DNA of 64,000 nt from Pandoraea communis (GTDB taxonomy: Bacteria; Pseudomonadota; Gammaproteobacteria; Burkholderiales; Burkholderiaceae), in the NCBI RefSeq assembly GCF_902459745.1, contig NZ_CABPSJ010000002.1:744001-808000 (forward strand), written 5' to 3'. Within the stretch, counting starts at the first letter, position 1, and each line of letters opens with the position of its first letter. A model generated the notes under the pieces. It was not told the origin of the DNA. It ran no database searches and was given only the letters and a program-made list of their open reading frames with translations. This document shows positions 15,427-23,818 of this stretch, piece after piece. Made by a program: the position numbers and the translations under genes.

Positions 15427-15780
15427 ATGACCCGGCTATCCGACATCTCCTCCGTTCACTGGCAACCTGCGCTTGGTAGCTTCGACGTTGTCGAGGCGGA
15501 GGCAGACATCAGCCAGGCCATCCGCGTGATCCTCCGCACGCCGAAAGGCAGCGATCCGCATCGTCCCGACTTCGGCTCGAACGTACATCTCTACATCGAC
15601 TACCCCATCGACCAGGCCGTGCCCCACCTGGTGCGCGAAGCCGTCGATGCAATCCGACAGTGGGAGCCGCGTTGCCATCTGCTCAAGGTCACGCCTGCGA
15701 TCGATCAGGCGCAAATGACCTTGAAGGTACGTTGGAAGTTGGCTGACGGCGTTGAGCGCGACACGGAGGTGCGTCTGTGA
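15427..15780 (+). CDS. Baseplate wedge protein W (gpW/gp25 family)
   Basis: A 117-residue baseplate wedge protein of the gpW/gp25 family. The core has EADISQAIRVILRTPKGSD, then DFGSNVHLYIDYPIDQA, with the family's conserved R-T-x-x-G-S-x-x-x-x-P-x-F-G pattern. The stop overlaps the GTG start of J, showing coupling. It follows a putative promoter and has no strong ribosome-binding site of its own. Confidence 0.93.
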   Translation: MTRLSDISSVHWQPALGSFDVVEAEADISQAIRVILRTPKGSDPHRPDFGSNVHLYIDYPIDQAVPHLVREAVDAIRQWEPRCHLLKVTPAIDQAQMTLKVRWKLADGVERDTEVRL

Positions 15781-16883
15781 GCCTTCCCGAGCCGAGTTTC
15801 ATCGAACGAGATCCACAGGTCATTACCGCCGAAATCGTCGCTCAATACGAGTCGCTCTCCGGCAAGACCCTCTATCCCGCCCAAGTCGAGCGGCTGCTCA
15901 TCGACGTTATCGCCTATCGGGAAACACTGGTGCGCGTCGGCATCCAGGAAGCGGCCAAACAGAGCCTGGTGCACTACGCCCGCGCGCCAATGCTCGATTA
16001 TCTGGGCGAGCTCGTCGGTGTCACTCGCCTGCCGGCGCAGTCGGCGATGACCCCGATGCGCTTCGCCGTGAAGACTGCGCTGGCCACTGATCTCTTGATC
16101 CCGGCCGGCACCCGCGTTGAGGGTGGCGACGGCACCGCGACATTCGCTACCGACAACGACGTGACGCTGGTGGCCGGGCAGCTTTCGGTAGACACGGCGG
16201 CCACCTGTGAAGAGCCCGGCTCAGTGGGGAATGGCTGGCAGCCTGGACAAATCAACAACCTGGTCGACGAGTTGGGCGACATTGAAGTCACCGTCACCAA
16301 CATCGCGGTGACCGACGGCGGCGTCGAGGAAGAGGAAAACGACCGCCTGCGGGAACGTATCAAGCTGGCGCCGGAAGCGTTCAGCACTGCTGGCAGCCGC
16401 CTAGCCTACGTGTTCCACGCAAAAAGCGCGCACCAGAGCATCGTCGACGTGGCCGTGTTGTCCCCCACGCCAGGCGTGGTCAAGCTTTACCCGCTGCTCA
16501 CCACGGGATTGCCCGATGCCAACATGCTGGCGCTGGTCGAAGCGAAGTGTTCGGCCGACCGCGTGCGCCCGTTGACCGACCAGGTGCAGGCGCTTGCCCC
16601 GACGCCCGTCGACTACGCGATCGAGGCCCAGCTGGTGCTCTACAAGGACACTGACGTGGCCAGCGTGGTCGCGCAGGCGAATGATGCAGCCCAAACCTAT
16701 AAAGCAGATCGAGCGGCCGGTCTTGGCCGTGACATCGTGCCGGTGCAGGTGGACGTTGCCTTGAAGGTCACCGGTGTTTACGACATCGTGCGCGCCTCAC
16801 CGTCCAAGCTGGTGCTCGCGGAGAACGAGTGGGCGCGCTGCACAGGAATCAACATCACCGTTTCGGAGACGGTCGATGGCTGA
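15777..16883 (+). CDS. Baseplate wedge protein J (P2 gpJ-like)
   Basis: P2 gpJ-type baseplate wedge protein of 368 residues, which links the hub region to the tail fibres. Supporting features are the N-terminal PEPSFIERDPQVITAEIVAQ, APMLDYLGELVGVTRLPAQSA, EEEENDRLRERIKLAPEAFST and the C-terminal GRDIVPVQVDVALKVTGVYD. The start is GTG at 15777, overlapping the W stop. The I gene begins inside its last codons. Confidence 0.93.
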   Translation: MSLPEPSFIERDPQVITAEIVAQYESLSGKTLYPAQVERLLIDVIAYRETLVRVGIQEAAKQSLVHYARAPMLDYLGELVGVTRLPAQSAMTPMRFAVKTALATDLLIPAGTRVEGGDGTATFATDNDVTLVAGQLSVDTAATCEEPGSVGNGWQPGQINNLVDELGDIEVTVTNIAVTDGGVEEEENDRLRERIKLAPEAFSTAGSRLAYVFHAKSAHQSIVDVAVLSPTPGVVKLYPLLTTGLPDANMLALVEAKCSADRVRPLTDQVQALAPTPVDYAIEAQLVLYKDTDVASVVAQANDAAQTYKADRAAGLGRDIVPVQVDVALKVTGVYDIVRASPSKLVLAENEWARCTGINITVSETVDG

Positions 16884-17511
16884 TTCGCGGTTGCTCCCGC
16901 CTCCGTTGGCCAGCGACGAGCGCTTTCGCGTGCTCGGCCAACTGGCGGCTCGAATCAGTGACATTGATCTGTCACCGCTCCTGGTCTACCTCGTGGACAC
17001 CGTCAATACGTCGGCGTTGCCGGTACTCGCGGACCAGTTCCACATCCTTGGTGAAGGTTGGCAATTTGCCCGCAACGACGACGAGCGTCGCCTGTTTCTC
17101 AAGCGGGCAATCGAGCTGCACCGGTTCAAGGGCACGAAATGGGCCATTCAACAGGTTTTAGAAACGCTGGCCCTCAACGGTCAGATCGCCGAGTGGTTTG
17201 AGTACGGTGGCCAGCCGTTCCACTTCCGTATCGACGTGGACCTGTCTGACCGCGGAATTGACGAGTCGACCTACGACGCGCTCGTCGCGCTGGTCAACGA
17301 GTACAAGAACGTGCGCAGCCACCTCGAGGCACTCACGTTGTACCTGACGGTGCGCAGTCCCGTGCCCGTGATCGCGGCCGCGACGCTCGGCGGCGAGCTG
17401 ACAACCGTATATCCGCTGCAGTTGGACGGCGTCGAGCAAAGCGGTGCCGTGTTCATTGGCTACGGCCAGCAAACCATCGAGATCACCACGATTTACCCAT
17501 TGGAGAACTGA
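16876..17511 (+). CDS. Tail protein I (P2 gpI-like)
   Basis: P2 gpI-type baseplate/tail protein of 211 residues. The N-terminal part is typical: LLPPPLASDERFRVLGQLAA, then LPVLADQFHILGEGWQFARN, ELHRFKGTKWAIQQVLETL and WFEYGGQPFHFRIDVDLSD. The ATG at 16876 overlaps the J stop; starts further upstream in this frame run into J. The tail fibre gene begins two bases after its stop. Confidence 0.93.
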   Translation: MADSRLLPPPLASDERFRVLGQLAARISDIDLSPLLVYLVDTVNTSALPVLADQFHILGEGWQFARNDDERRLFLKRAIELHRFKGTKWAIQQVLETLALNGQIAEWFEYGGQPFHFRIDVDLSDRGIDESTYDALVALVNEYKNVRSHLEALTLYLTVRSPVPVIAAATLGGELTTVYPLQLDGVEQSGAVFIGYGQQTIEITTIYPLEN

Positions 17512-17512
17512 C

Positions 17513-18979
17513 GTGGCTCAGGACTACTACACCATTCTGACCAACGCCGGGCTCGCTTATGAGGCTCAGCAAAAAGCTCAGAACAAGCCCATCACGCTGA
17601 CGACGATGGCCTTCGGCGACGGCAACGGAGCCGTCTACAACCCCGATCCGACTGCGACGGCGCTGCGGCGCGAGGTTCATCGCCAGCCGATTAACGCGCT
17701 TTTGCAAGACCCCAACAACCCCAACTGGCTTGTGTGCGAAGGCTGGCTAGCCGACGACGTCGGAGGCTGGACAATCCGAGAGGTTGGCATCTACACCGAT
17801 ACCGGTGTTCTCTACGCGATCTGTAAGTATCCCGAGTCCATCAAACCGATGCTGGCCAGCGGTAGCGGCAAGCAGTTCTACGTGCGCACCATCTTTCAGA
17901 CGAGCAATGCCGCCAGCGTCACGTTGCTCGTCGACAACTCCGTGGTGATGGCGCCGCGCGCCTATGTCATCGATTACGTCCGTGACGAACTGGCCAAGCT
18001 GGACAGCAAGCAATCGGTTCGGGCGGCCACGACAGGCCCAATCGTCCTTACGGGCCTCGGCCCGGTCGATGACGTGGCGCTCGCGGCAGGCGATCGTGTG
18101 CTGGTAAAAGACCAAGCAGCTGGCGCTGAGAACGGCATCTACGTGGCCGGGGCAGGTGCATGGGCGCGCGCGGCGGACGCCAACAGCGCAGCGAAGCTCA
18201 CCTCCGGCGCGGTGATTCCCGTGGAGTCCGGCACGCTGAATGCGGACACCCTGTGGATGCTCAAGACGGACGGTGCCATTGTGCTCGGCACGACACTGCT
18301 CGCCTTCCAATGGGTAGGAGGCCAGAATGCGCCGGACCAGGCCGCCGGCGACAGCAGTCGCAAGATTGCCAATACGGCGTTTGTTACATCAGCGCTCGCT
18401 GTGCTGAGTGGTTACCCAAAGGTCTACTCGATTTTGGCCTTACCGACTAGTAATGTCGGCCCGATTGTCGTCGCCGAAGTTGCGGAGGTTTGGGTCTGGG
18501 CGGCCAGCCAGTATTTCACCGGCTATCGTTCCCCGCTTTGCGGCCGCCCGCTCGACGGGCACACGGTCACGCCGCTGGCCAGTGAGGTCGATGCCGTGGG
18601 CGGCACGTTAAGTAAGACGGCATACGCCGGGCTGTGGGGCTACGCACAAGAAAACGGTCTGGTTGTTACATCCGGCGCTTGGACTGCCGGCATGCACAAG
18701 TTCGTGGATCTTGGTGGCGACAGCTTTCGTTGTCCAGACCTTCGTAACCAGTTCCGCAGATATACCGGCACCGACAAAGACACTGGAAATGAACGAACCC
18801 TCGCGTCGAATCAGCTCGATGCGTTTAAATCACATGCTCACGAAGGGGTAAATAATGGCGGCCCCTTTGGAGGAACGGCACCGTTTTCGTTCGCGGTCGG
18901 ACAAGGGGCAACAGGCCCGACAGGTGGAACCGAGACAAGAGGCGTCAACGTCGCTTATCACCCGCGCCTCCATGCGTAA
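17513..18979 (+). CDS. Tail fibre protein (P2 gpH-like N-terminus)
   Basis: Tail fibre of 488 residues, the receptor-binding protein. The N-terminus (AQDYYTILTNAGLAYEAQQK; VGGWTIREVGIYTDTGVLYA) is the conserved baseplate-attachment domain of P2-like fibres. The middle has repeat-like elements (TTGPIVLTGLGPVDDVALAA; GAGAWARAADANSAAKLTSG). The C-terminal part with FRCPDLRNQFRRYTGTDKDT and NVAYHPRLHA is a tail-collar type tip. Start GTG 17513 with GGAG seven bases upstream. There is no invertible segment or invertase nearby. Confidence 0.92.
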   Translation: MAQDYYTILTNAGLAYEAQQKAQNKPITLTTMAFGDGNGAVYNPDPTATALRREVHRQPINALLQDPNNPNWLVCEGWLADDVGGWTIREVGIYTDTGVLYAICKYPESIKPMLASGSGKQFYVRTIFQTSNAASVTLLVDNSVVMAPRAYVIDYVRDELAKLDSKQSVRAATTGPIVLTGLGPVDDVALAAGDRVLVKDQAAGAENGIYVAGAGAWARAADANSAAKLTSGAVIPVESGTLNADTLWMLKTDGAIVLGTTLLAFQWVGGQNAPDQAAGDSSRKIANTAFVTSALAVLSGYPKVYSILALPTSNVGPIVVAEVAEVWVWAASQYFTGYRSPLCGRPLDGHTVTPLASEVDAVGGTLSKTAYAGLWGYAQENGLVVTSGAWTAGMHKFVDLGGDSFRCPDLRNQFRRYTGTDKDTGNERTLASNQLDAFKSHAHEGVNNGGPFGGTAPFSFAVGQGATGPTGGTETRGVNVAYHPRLHA

Positions 18980-19091
18980 AGCGGCCGCGTCACAGCAAAT
19001 GCAACGCCGCTTACGCGGGGTTCATGGCGCGGATTTTGGTTCGTCCCAGTGATCCCACATCGGCATTTGAACTAACCTCGAAGGATGTGTA

Positions 19092-19460
19092 ATGGAATCG
19101 AAAGTCGTCTATCAAGCCGACGAAGTCGGTTTTTTCCTGTACCCGACGATGGCGTATGAGCTTTACCTGTCGCCCGGCGATTTCAACGTCCCCTACGGCG
19201 CAGTCGAAGCGCAACCGCCGACCGTTGAAGGTGGCATGGTGCCGATGTGGGATGGAGCCGCATGGTCGGTCGTGGAAGACCATCGCGGAAAAAAGCTCTA
19301 TGTCGCCCACACCGGCCACGAATACCAGCTCGGCGCGGCGGTGGACGTCAGCGGTGAAAGCGTCACCTATCATGGCGGTGGCCCCATTCCTCCGTGGCTG
19401 ACAGAAACGGCTCCTGAGGTGTCCACTGGAGTTGCCGGAACGCCCGAGGAAGGTCAATGA
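19092..19460 (+). CDS. Tail fibre-associated protein, probable fibre assembly accessory
   Basis: A 122-residue protein after the tail fibre gene. It resembles the N-terminal part of fibre assembly proteins: VVYQADEVGFFLYPTMAYEL, then VEGGMVPMWDGAAWSVVEDH. In such proteins the short W-D-G-A-x-W motif is common. Fibre chaperones are normally encoded here. AAGGA precedes the ATG, and its stop overlaps the next gene. A 110-base spacer before it shows no further gene. Confidence 0.65.
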   Translation: MESKVVYQADEVGFFLYPTMAYELYLSPGDFNVPYGAVEAQPPTVEGGMVPMWDGAAWSVVEDHRGKKLYVAHTGHEYQLGAAVDVSGESVTYHGGGPIPPWLTETAPEVSTGVAGTPEEGQ

Positions 19461-20134
19461 TCGCCACCGTCCTTTGCGTTCTATACGCTGCCATTGTGTT
19501 CGCTGCGAAGTGCACGACCATTGCCGTCGCGACCTCCTTGCTCGATCGCGGCCTGACGGCCAGCACACCGTCCGACTCGGTTGCTCGCCGCCTGTTCGTG
19601 ATCATCGCGGTCATCGCGTATCCCGCCTATGCCGTTGCAACCTGGGCGGGCGTCGTCGTTGCCGTGCTGTGCGTGAACTGGTGGGCGGTGCTGCTCGCCG
19701 ATGACGACGGCAACTTGCCGCGCTGGCTGCGCTGGTTTCAGACCTTCGATGCCTCGATTGACGCCGGGTGGAAGGACGGCTACTTCCCGGCCGCGTGGGG
19801 CAAGCCGCCACATATGCGCTATGTGGCTCGGATGCTTTGGCTTCTGCGCAACCCCGCTTATGGACTGGACTACTGGCTCTTCGGGCTCACCTTTGACGCG
19901 TCAACTTGGCGCGTCCTGGCAAACATCGACCAGGACGACCTGGTGCTGTTCTTCGCCGTGGGCAATGGCGTGAACTTCTACTACCACGGGCGTTTCGGCG
20001 AAGCGAAGATCGGCTGGAAGGCGTGGAACTACTGGTTGGGCAGCACCTGGCGCGAAACGCCGTGGGGCCCGGCTTGGCAGATTCCCGTATGCGCCACATA
20101 CAACCCCTTCAAGCGGCGCGTTTCGGTGGCGTAG
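19457..20134 (+). CDS. Phage membrane protein, DUF7338-like
   Basis: A 225-residue protein with two to three N-terminal membrane segments (about residues 4-25 and 47-75). A soluble Trp/Tyr-rich part follows (YGLDYWLFGLTFDASTW; FFAVGNGVNFYYHGRFGEA; GKAWNYWLGSTW-like). It resembles phage proteins annotated as DUF7338, of unknown function. It is coupled to the fibre-associated gene by an ATGA overlap. Its position between fibre and methylase suggests an accessory, perhaps envelope-directed, role; this is inference. Confidence 0.65.
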   Translation: MIATVLCVLYAAIVFAAKCTTIAVATSLLDRGLTASTPSDSVARRLFVIIAVIAYPAYAVATWAGVVVAVLCVNWWAVLLADDDGNLPRWLRWFQTFDASIDAGWKDGYFPAAWGKPPHMRYVARMLWLLRNPAYGLDYWLFGLTFDASTWRVLANIDQDDLVLFFAVGNGVNFYYHGRFGEAKIGWKAWNYWLGSTWRETPWGPAWQIPVCATYNPFKRRVSVA

Positions 20135-20278
20135 TAATTTAGAAGAAAAGACGCGGCGATGCGGACGGTGCGCTAACACCGGCCGCATCCCGCCCTCGCA
20201 GAAGAGTCCTGCAAGTTAGGCAAAGGCCGCGTACCCCTGCAGAGGCGGCGTAAGCCTATCACATATGACGCACGATAA

Positions 20279-21076
20279 ATGCACATCGCAACACCCATCA
20301 TCCCGTGGCTTGGCGGGAAACGCCGTCTCGCGGACAAGCTGCTACCGCTCTTTCCGCCTCATGAGTGCTACGTGGAAGTGTTCTGTGGCGGGGCAGCCCT
20401 CTATTTTCTGCGCCCGATTCCCGCTCACGTCGAGGTAATCAACGATATCAACGGCGAGTTGGTGAACCTTTACCGGGTTGTACAACATCACCTCGAAGAG
20501 TTTGTTCGCCAGTTCAAATGGGCGATTTCCAGTCGACAGGTATTTGAATGGCAGAAGATGACGTCGCCGGCAACGCTGACAGACATACAGCGCGCCGCGC
20601 GCTTCTACTACCTACAACACCACGCGTTCGGCGGAAAGATCGACGGGCAGACGTTCGGCACCGCGACGACCGCCCCGACAGTTAACCTTCTACGCATCGA
20701 AGAACAGCTCTCGGCGGCCCACTTGCGCCTAGCTGGCACCACCGTCGAAAACCTGTCGTGGCATGACTGCATGCGCCGCTACGACCGCGCGCATACGTTC
20801 TTCTACCTCGACCCTCCCTACTGGCAGACGGAGGGGTATGGCGTGCCGTTCGAGTTTGGGGAGTATGAGCGCATGGCTGCGATCATGCGCGAGTGCAAAG
20901 GCAAGGTGATGTTGTCCATAAACGATCACCCCGACATCCGGGATGCCTTCGCCAGCCTACACATCGCGGAGCTGGACATCCGGTACTCGGTGGCCAACGC
21001 ACGCGGTACGCCTCAGACCAGTAAAGAACTGGTCATCATGAATTGGGAAGCGCAGGTGTTTGGCGGCCTATTCTGA
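20279..21076 (+). CDS. DNA adenine methylase (D12 class, Dam-like) at prophage right end
   Basis: N6-adenine DNA methyltransferase of the D12 class, 265 residues. Motif I is PIIPWLGGKRRLADKLLPLF, with the cofactor-binding EVFCGGAALYF; the catalytic DPPY is in FFYLDPPYWQT (about residue 177). It sits at the extreme right end of the prophage, where Mu carries its mom modification gene. It probably protects phage DNA from restriction. The 144-base spacer before it probably carries its promoter (CACGATAAATG next to the start codon); no GATC sites are visible there. Confidence 0.93.
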   Translation: MHIATPIIPWLGGKRRLADKLLPLFPPHECYVEVFCGGAALYFLRPIPAHVEVINDINGELVNLYRVVQHHLEEFVRQFKWAISSRQVFEWQKMTSPATLTDIQRAARFYYLQHHAFGGKIDGQTFGTATTAPTVNLLRIEEQLSAAHLRLAGTTVENLSWHDCMRRYDRAHTFFYLDPPYWQTEGYGVPFEFGEYERMAAIMRECKGKVMLSINDHPDIRDAFASLHIAELDIRYSVANARGTPQTSKELVIMNWEAQVFGGLF

Positions 21077-21145
21077 TCCGATCAGGCGAAGTTGAATGCG
21101 TGGGGCGTGAAATTCTCTTGCAAATGCTGGAAAATACATCACACC

Positions 21146-21190
21146 CCATTTATCGCGCGAAACACGCTTGGTTTGTCGCGCCGCGCTTCA
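21146..21190. other. Mu-like right end (attR) of the prophage
   Basis: The segment begins CCATTTATCGCGCGAAAC and ends GCGCTTCA. From memory, the right end of Mu reads ...GCATTTATCGTGAAACGC... and ends ...GCGCCGCTTCA. Spacing between the two parts is nearly the same, and the terminal CA is as expected for a transposase of this type. The next five bases (GCGTC, 21191-21195) would be the duplicated target. Right-end transposase binding sites presumably lie within this segment. Confidence 0.65.
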
Positions 21191-21246
21191 GCGTCGGCCG
21201 GCGAACGCGACGCGCACCAGCCGCCGCGCCCCTCCCCCCGATCGTC

Positions 21247-22212
21247 TCAATTCGCTTCGATCAATTCGGCAGACGACTCGCGCAGACATGCGGCGAAGAG
21301 TTGTGCGGCGGGCGTCGTCGTATCTTCCCGCCAGTAGAGAATTGCCTCACCCAGAGGGCCGAGCGGCGGCAGCGGCAACACGCGCATCGAACCGCGCTGC
21401 ACGTAGCGCCGGGCGAGCGATAACGGCAGGATCGAGACAAAATCCCCGCCTCGCAGCAGCGAGAGGTTCAATGCCAGCGAACTCGATTCGATGGCCGGAC
21501 GCTGCAAGGTCACCCCGTGCTCGGCGAGGATCTCCACCATCGTCGCAAACGCCGGCGAGCCGCGCATTGGCGTGATCCAGCGCACCTCCTGCAAGTCTTC
21601 CCAGGCGACAGGCTTTTCGGCACTATCGTGGCCGCCCAGCGGATGGCGCGTGCCGACCACGAAAACGAACGGCTCATGGTGCAGCGATTCGTGACGCATG
21701 ACAGGCAAATGGCCGGTCACACGATTGCGTCCGAGCGCCAGATCGAGATTGCCCTCGTCCATCATCTTGAGCAGACGGTCGAGCGTGGCTTCCACGAACG
21801 AGAACGACGCGGTCGGTGCGCGCCGTGTGAACAGCTCGACCGCATGGGCTATCAACGGCTGCGGAATCGTCACCACGGCACCGAAACGCACATGGCCGGC
21901 CGTTCCGGCGGTCAGTGCGCTGACATCGCGCCGCGCCAGTTCGATTTGCCGGAGAATCTCGCGGCCTCGCTCGACAAGTACGCGCCCAATGCCCGTCAGC
22001 TCCACGGCGTTCCCCACGCGACGCACGACCGGCGCTCCCAGGGCCTCTTCGATCTCCGCGATCTGCTTGGAGATGGCCGGCTGCGTGACATGAAACGCCG
22101 CAGCCACGCGCGTGACCTGTCGCAGTTCCCCCAGCGTCACCAGAATGCGCAGATGACCCAGCTTCAGGCCACTGCGGAAAAAGCGCTCTATCGAATTATC
22201 GGTGGTTGACAT
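21247..22212 (-). CDS. LysR-family regulator (GbpR-like) of adjacent catabolic operon
   Basis: LysR-type transcription regulator of 321 residues, first host gene after the prophage. The N-terminal helix-turn-helix has LKLGHLRILVTLGELRQVTRV and HVTQPAISKQIAEIEEALGA; a substrate-binding domain follows. The 'VTQPAISKQIAEIE' type with a late start and 'G..H' pattern resembles the GbpR/galactose-binding subgroup. The start at 22212 (MSTTDNSIERF) is preferred over an upstream ATG that would add 26 atypical residues. It is divergent from the MFS-SDR-dehydratase operon, which it probably controls. Confidence 0.88.
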   Translation of the reverse strand: MSTTDNSIERFFRSGLKLGHLRILVTLGELRQVTRVAAAFHVTQPAISKQIAEIEEALGAPVVRRVGNAVELTGIGRVLVERGREILRQIELARRDVSALTAGTAGHVRFGAVVTIPQPLIAHAVELFTRRAPTASFSFVEATLDRLLKMMDEGNLDLALGRNRVTGHLPVMRHESLHHEPFVFVVGTRHPLGGHDSAEKPVAWEDLQEVRWITPMRGSPAFATMVEILAEHGVTLQRPAIESSSLALNLSLLRGGDFVSILPLSLARRYVQRGSMRVLPLPPLGPLGEAILYWREDTTTPAAQLFAACLRESSAELIEAN

Positions 22213-22260
22213 GGCGGGCGTCGGAATGACGTAGCGCTGCGCGAGGCAGAACGCCGACAT

Positions 22261-22278
22261 CATAACCAAATGGTAATG
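22261..22278. promoter_or_regulatory. Possible LysR operator in divergent promoter region
   Basis: An imperfect inverted repeat CATAACC ... GGTAATG lies 48 bases upstream of the lysR start, in the 277-base gap shared with the MFS gene. Its A/T-rich dyad form fits a LysR binding site. Nothing else is recognisable in the gap. Confidence 0.35.
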
Positions 22279-22489
22279 ACGCGAGTGCAAACTGTGATTT
22301 GCCGTGGCGTCCGCTCCCCCTTACCCTTCGATCGAGCAGCACTGCCAAGCGGGCACCCCGTGATGTATGGGTCAATTCGGCGCCACTCCGCGCGGCTCCC
22401 GATTGAGACACCACCACATAACCGAACGCGAGTCACGCTGCTCAATAACTCGACGTGCCGAACGGCACGCATCCATGGAGACAACACTC

Positions 22490-23818
22490 ATGAGCACGTC
22501 CCTTTCCGGCGGCGCGCGGCCGCATGCCGGCGCGAACGCCGCCCTGGACCCGACGCAGCGCGACGCGCTGTATCGGAAGCTGACCTGGCACATCATCCCG
22601 TTCCTCTTTCTCTCGTTCATCGTCGCGTACATCGACCGCGTGAACGTGAGCTTCGCGAAGCTGGAGATGCTCTCGGACCTGTCGTTGTCCGAAACCGTCT
22701 ACGGTGCCGGGGCCGGCGTGTTCTTTCTCGGCTATTTCATTTTCGAAGTGCCGAGCAACCTCATCATGCACCGCGTGGGCGCGCGCATGTGGATCGCCCG
22801 CATCATGGTCACGTGGTCGATCATCTCCTGCCTGACGATGTTCACGCAGGGTCCAACCTCGTTCTATGTGCTTCGCTTCCTGCTTGGCGTAGCCGAAGCC
22901 GGCTTCTTCCCCGGCATCGTGCTGTATCTATCGAAGTGGTTCCCGTCGAACAAACGCTCGCAGATCATTGCCATGTTCATGGTGGCGATTCCGGTGTCTG
23001 GCGCGATCGGCGGACCGCTGTCCGGCTGGATCATGCAGCACTTCGGCGGTCTGCACGACTTCGCCGGCTGGCAATGGCTGTTCCTGATCGAAGGCATTGC
23101 ATCGCTGTTCGTGGGCATCGCCGCGTTCTTCGTGTTGCAGGACCGGATCGAAACGGTGAAATGGCTGAACGCGGACGAGAAGCGCCTGCTCGCGCAGGAT
23201 CTCGCCGCCGACGACAGCACCCGCGTCCATCAGAGCGTGCGGGAGGTGTTCCGCAACGGCAAGGTCTGGTTGCTCGGCCTGCTGTACTTCTGCATCGCGA
23301 TGGGCAATTACGGCCTCGTGTTCTGGCTGCCGACGATGATCCGCGCCGCTGGCGTTGCCAATCTCGGCAACATCGGGCTGCTCTCGGCGGTGCCCTCGCT
23401 CATCAGCGCGGTTGCGATGATTCTGGTGGCTCGTCACGCCGATCGCCGCAACGAGCGCCGCGTGCATGTGGCCATATGCTGCCTGCTGGGTGCCGTAGGC
23501 ATGCTGGCCTCGGTGTTGCTGGCCCAGCACCTGTGGTGGTCGATGGCTGCGCTCATCGTGGCCGCCATCGGCATCAACTCGATCGCGCCGGTCTTCTGGG
23601 GCATTCCCACGGCGATGATGGGCGGTGCCGGTGCAGCCGCCGCCATCGCGCTGATCAATTCGACCGGCAACCTCGCCGGCTTCGTCAGCCCGTATGTCAT
23701 CGGCTTTCTCAAAGACAGTACCGGACAACTGCTGCCCGGCATGATCGTGCTGGCGTGCGCGCTGGTCGGCGGTGCCTTCATCGTGCTGTCGCTGAGGCCG
23801 CAACGGAGTCGCGCATGA
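22490..23818 (+). CDS. MFS transporter, anion:cation symporter (ACS) type
   Basis: Inner-membrane major facilitator protein of 442 residues, ~12 membrane segments, of the organic-acid (ACS, GudP/phthalate-permease-like) type. Clues are YRKLTWHIIPFLFLSFIVAY, DRVNVSFAKLEM and EVPSNLIMHRVGARMWIARI, plus LGVAEAGFFPGIVLYLSKWF. ATG 22490 is chosen since GGAG lies nine bases upstream; ATG 22475 is an alternative. It is first in an operon with an SDR, a dehydratase and a dehydrogenase, so it probably imports a sugar acid or hydroxy acid. Confidence 0.9.
   Translation: MSTSLSGGARPHAGANAALDPTQRDALYRKLTWHIIPFLFLSFIVAYIDRVNVSFAKLEMLSDLSLSETVYGAGAGVFFLGYFIFEVPSNLIMHRVGARMWIARIMVTWSIISCLTMFTQGPTSFYVLRFLLGVAEAGFFPGIVLYLSKWFPSNKRSQIIAMFMVAIPVSGAIGGPLSGWIMQHFGGLHDFAGWQWLFLIEGIASLFVGIAAFFVLQDRIETVKWLNADEKRLLAQDLAADDSTRVHQSVREVFRNGKVWLLGLLYFCIAMGNYGLVFWLPTMIRAAGVANLGNIGLLSAVPSLISAVAMILVARHADRRNERRVHVAICCLLGAVGMLASVLLAQHLWWSMAALIVAAIGINSIAPVFWGIPTAMMGGAGAAAAIALINSTGNLAGFVSPYVIGFLKDSTGQLLPGMIVLACALVGGAFIVLSLRPQRSRA

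Larger units (their letters stand above)
1..21190 (+). mobile_element. Mu-like transposable prophage, right-hand part
   Basis: All forward-strand genes from the window edge to 21076 are phage morphogenesis genes in a tightly packed order. They form a Mu-type head block followed by a P2-type contractile tail block and end with a fibre region and a DNA methylase. The right boundary is set at 21190, where the sequence resembles the Mu right terminus and ends in GCTTCA; a normal chromosomal lysR gene follows 56 bases later. Transposase, repressor, early, lysis and terminase genes would lie to the left, outside the window. Module identity is clear from the proteins; the exact end is inferred from memory of the Mu right end. 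Confidence 0.9.

Noticed and set aside
17513-19460. Possible invertible tail-fibre segment as in Mu (G segment)
   Set aside because: No invertase gene, no alternative fibre genes on the other strand and no matching inverted crossover sites were seen.
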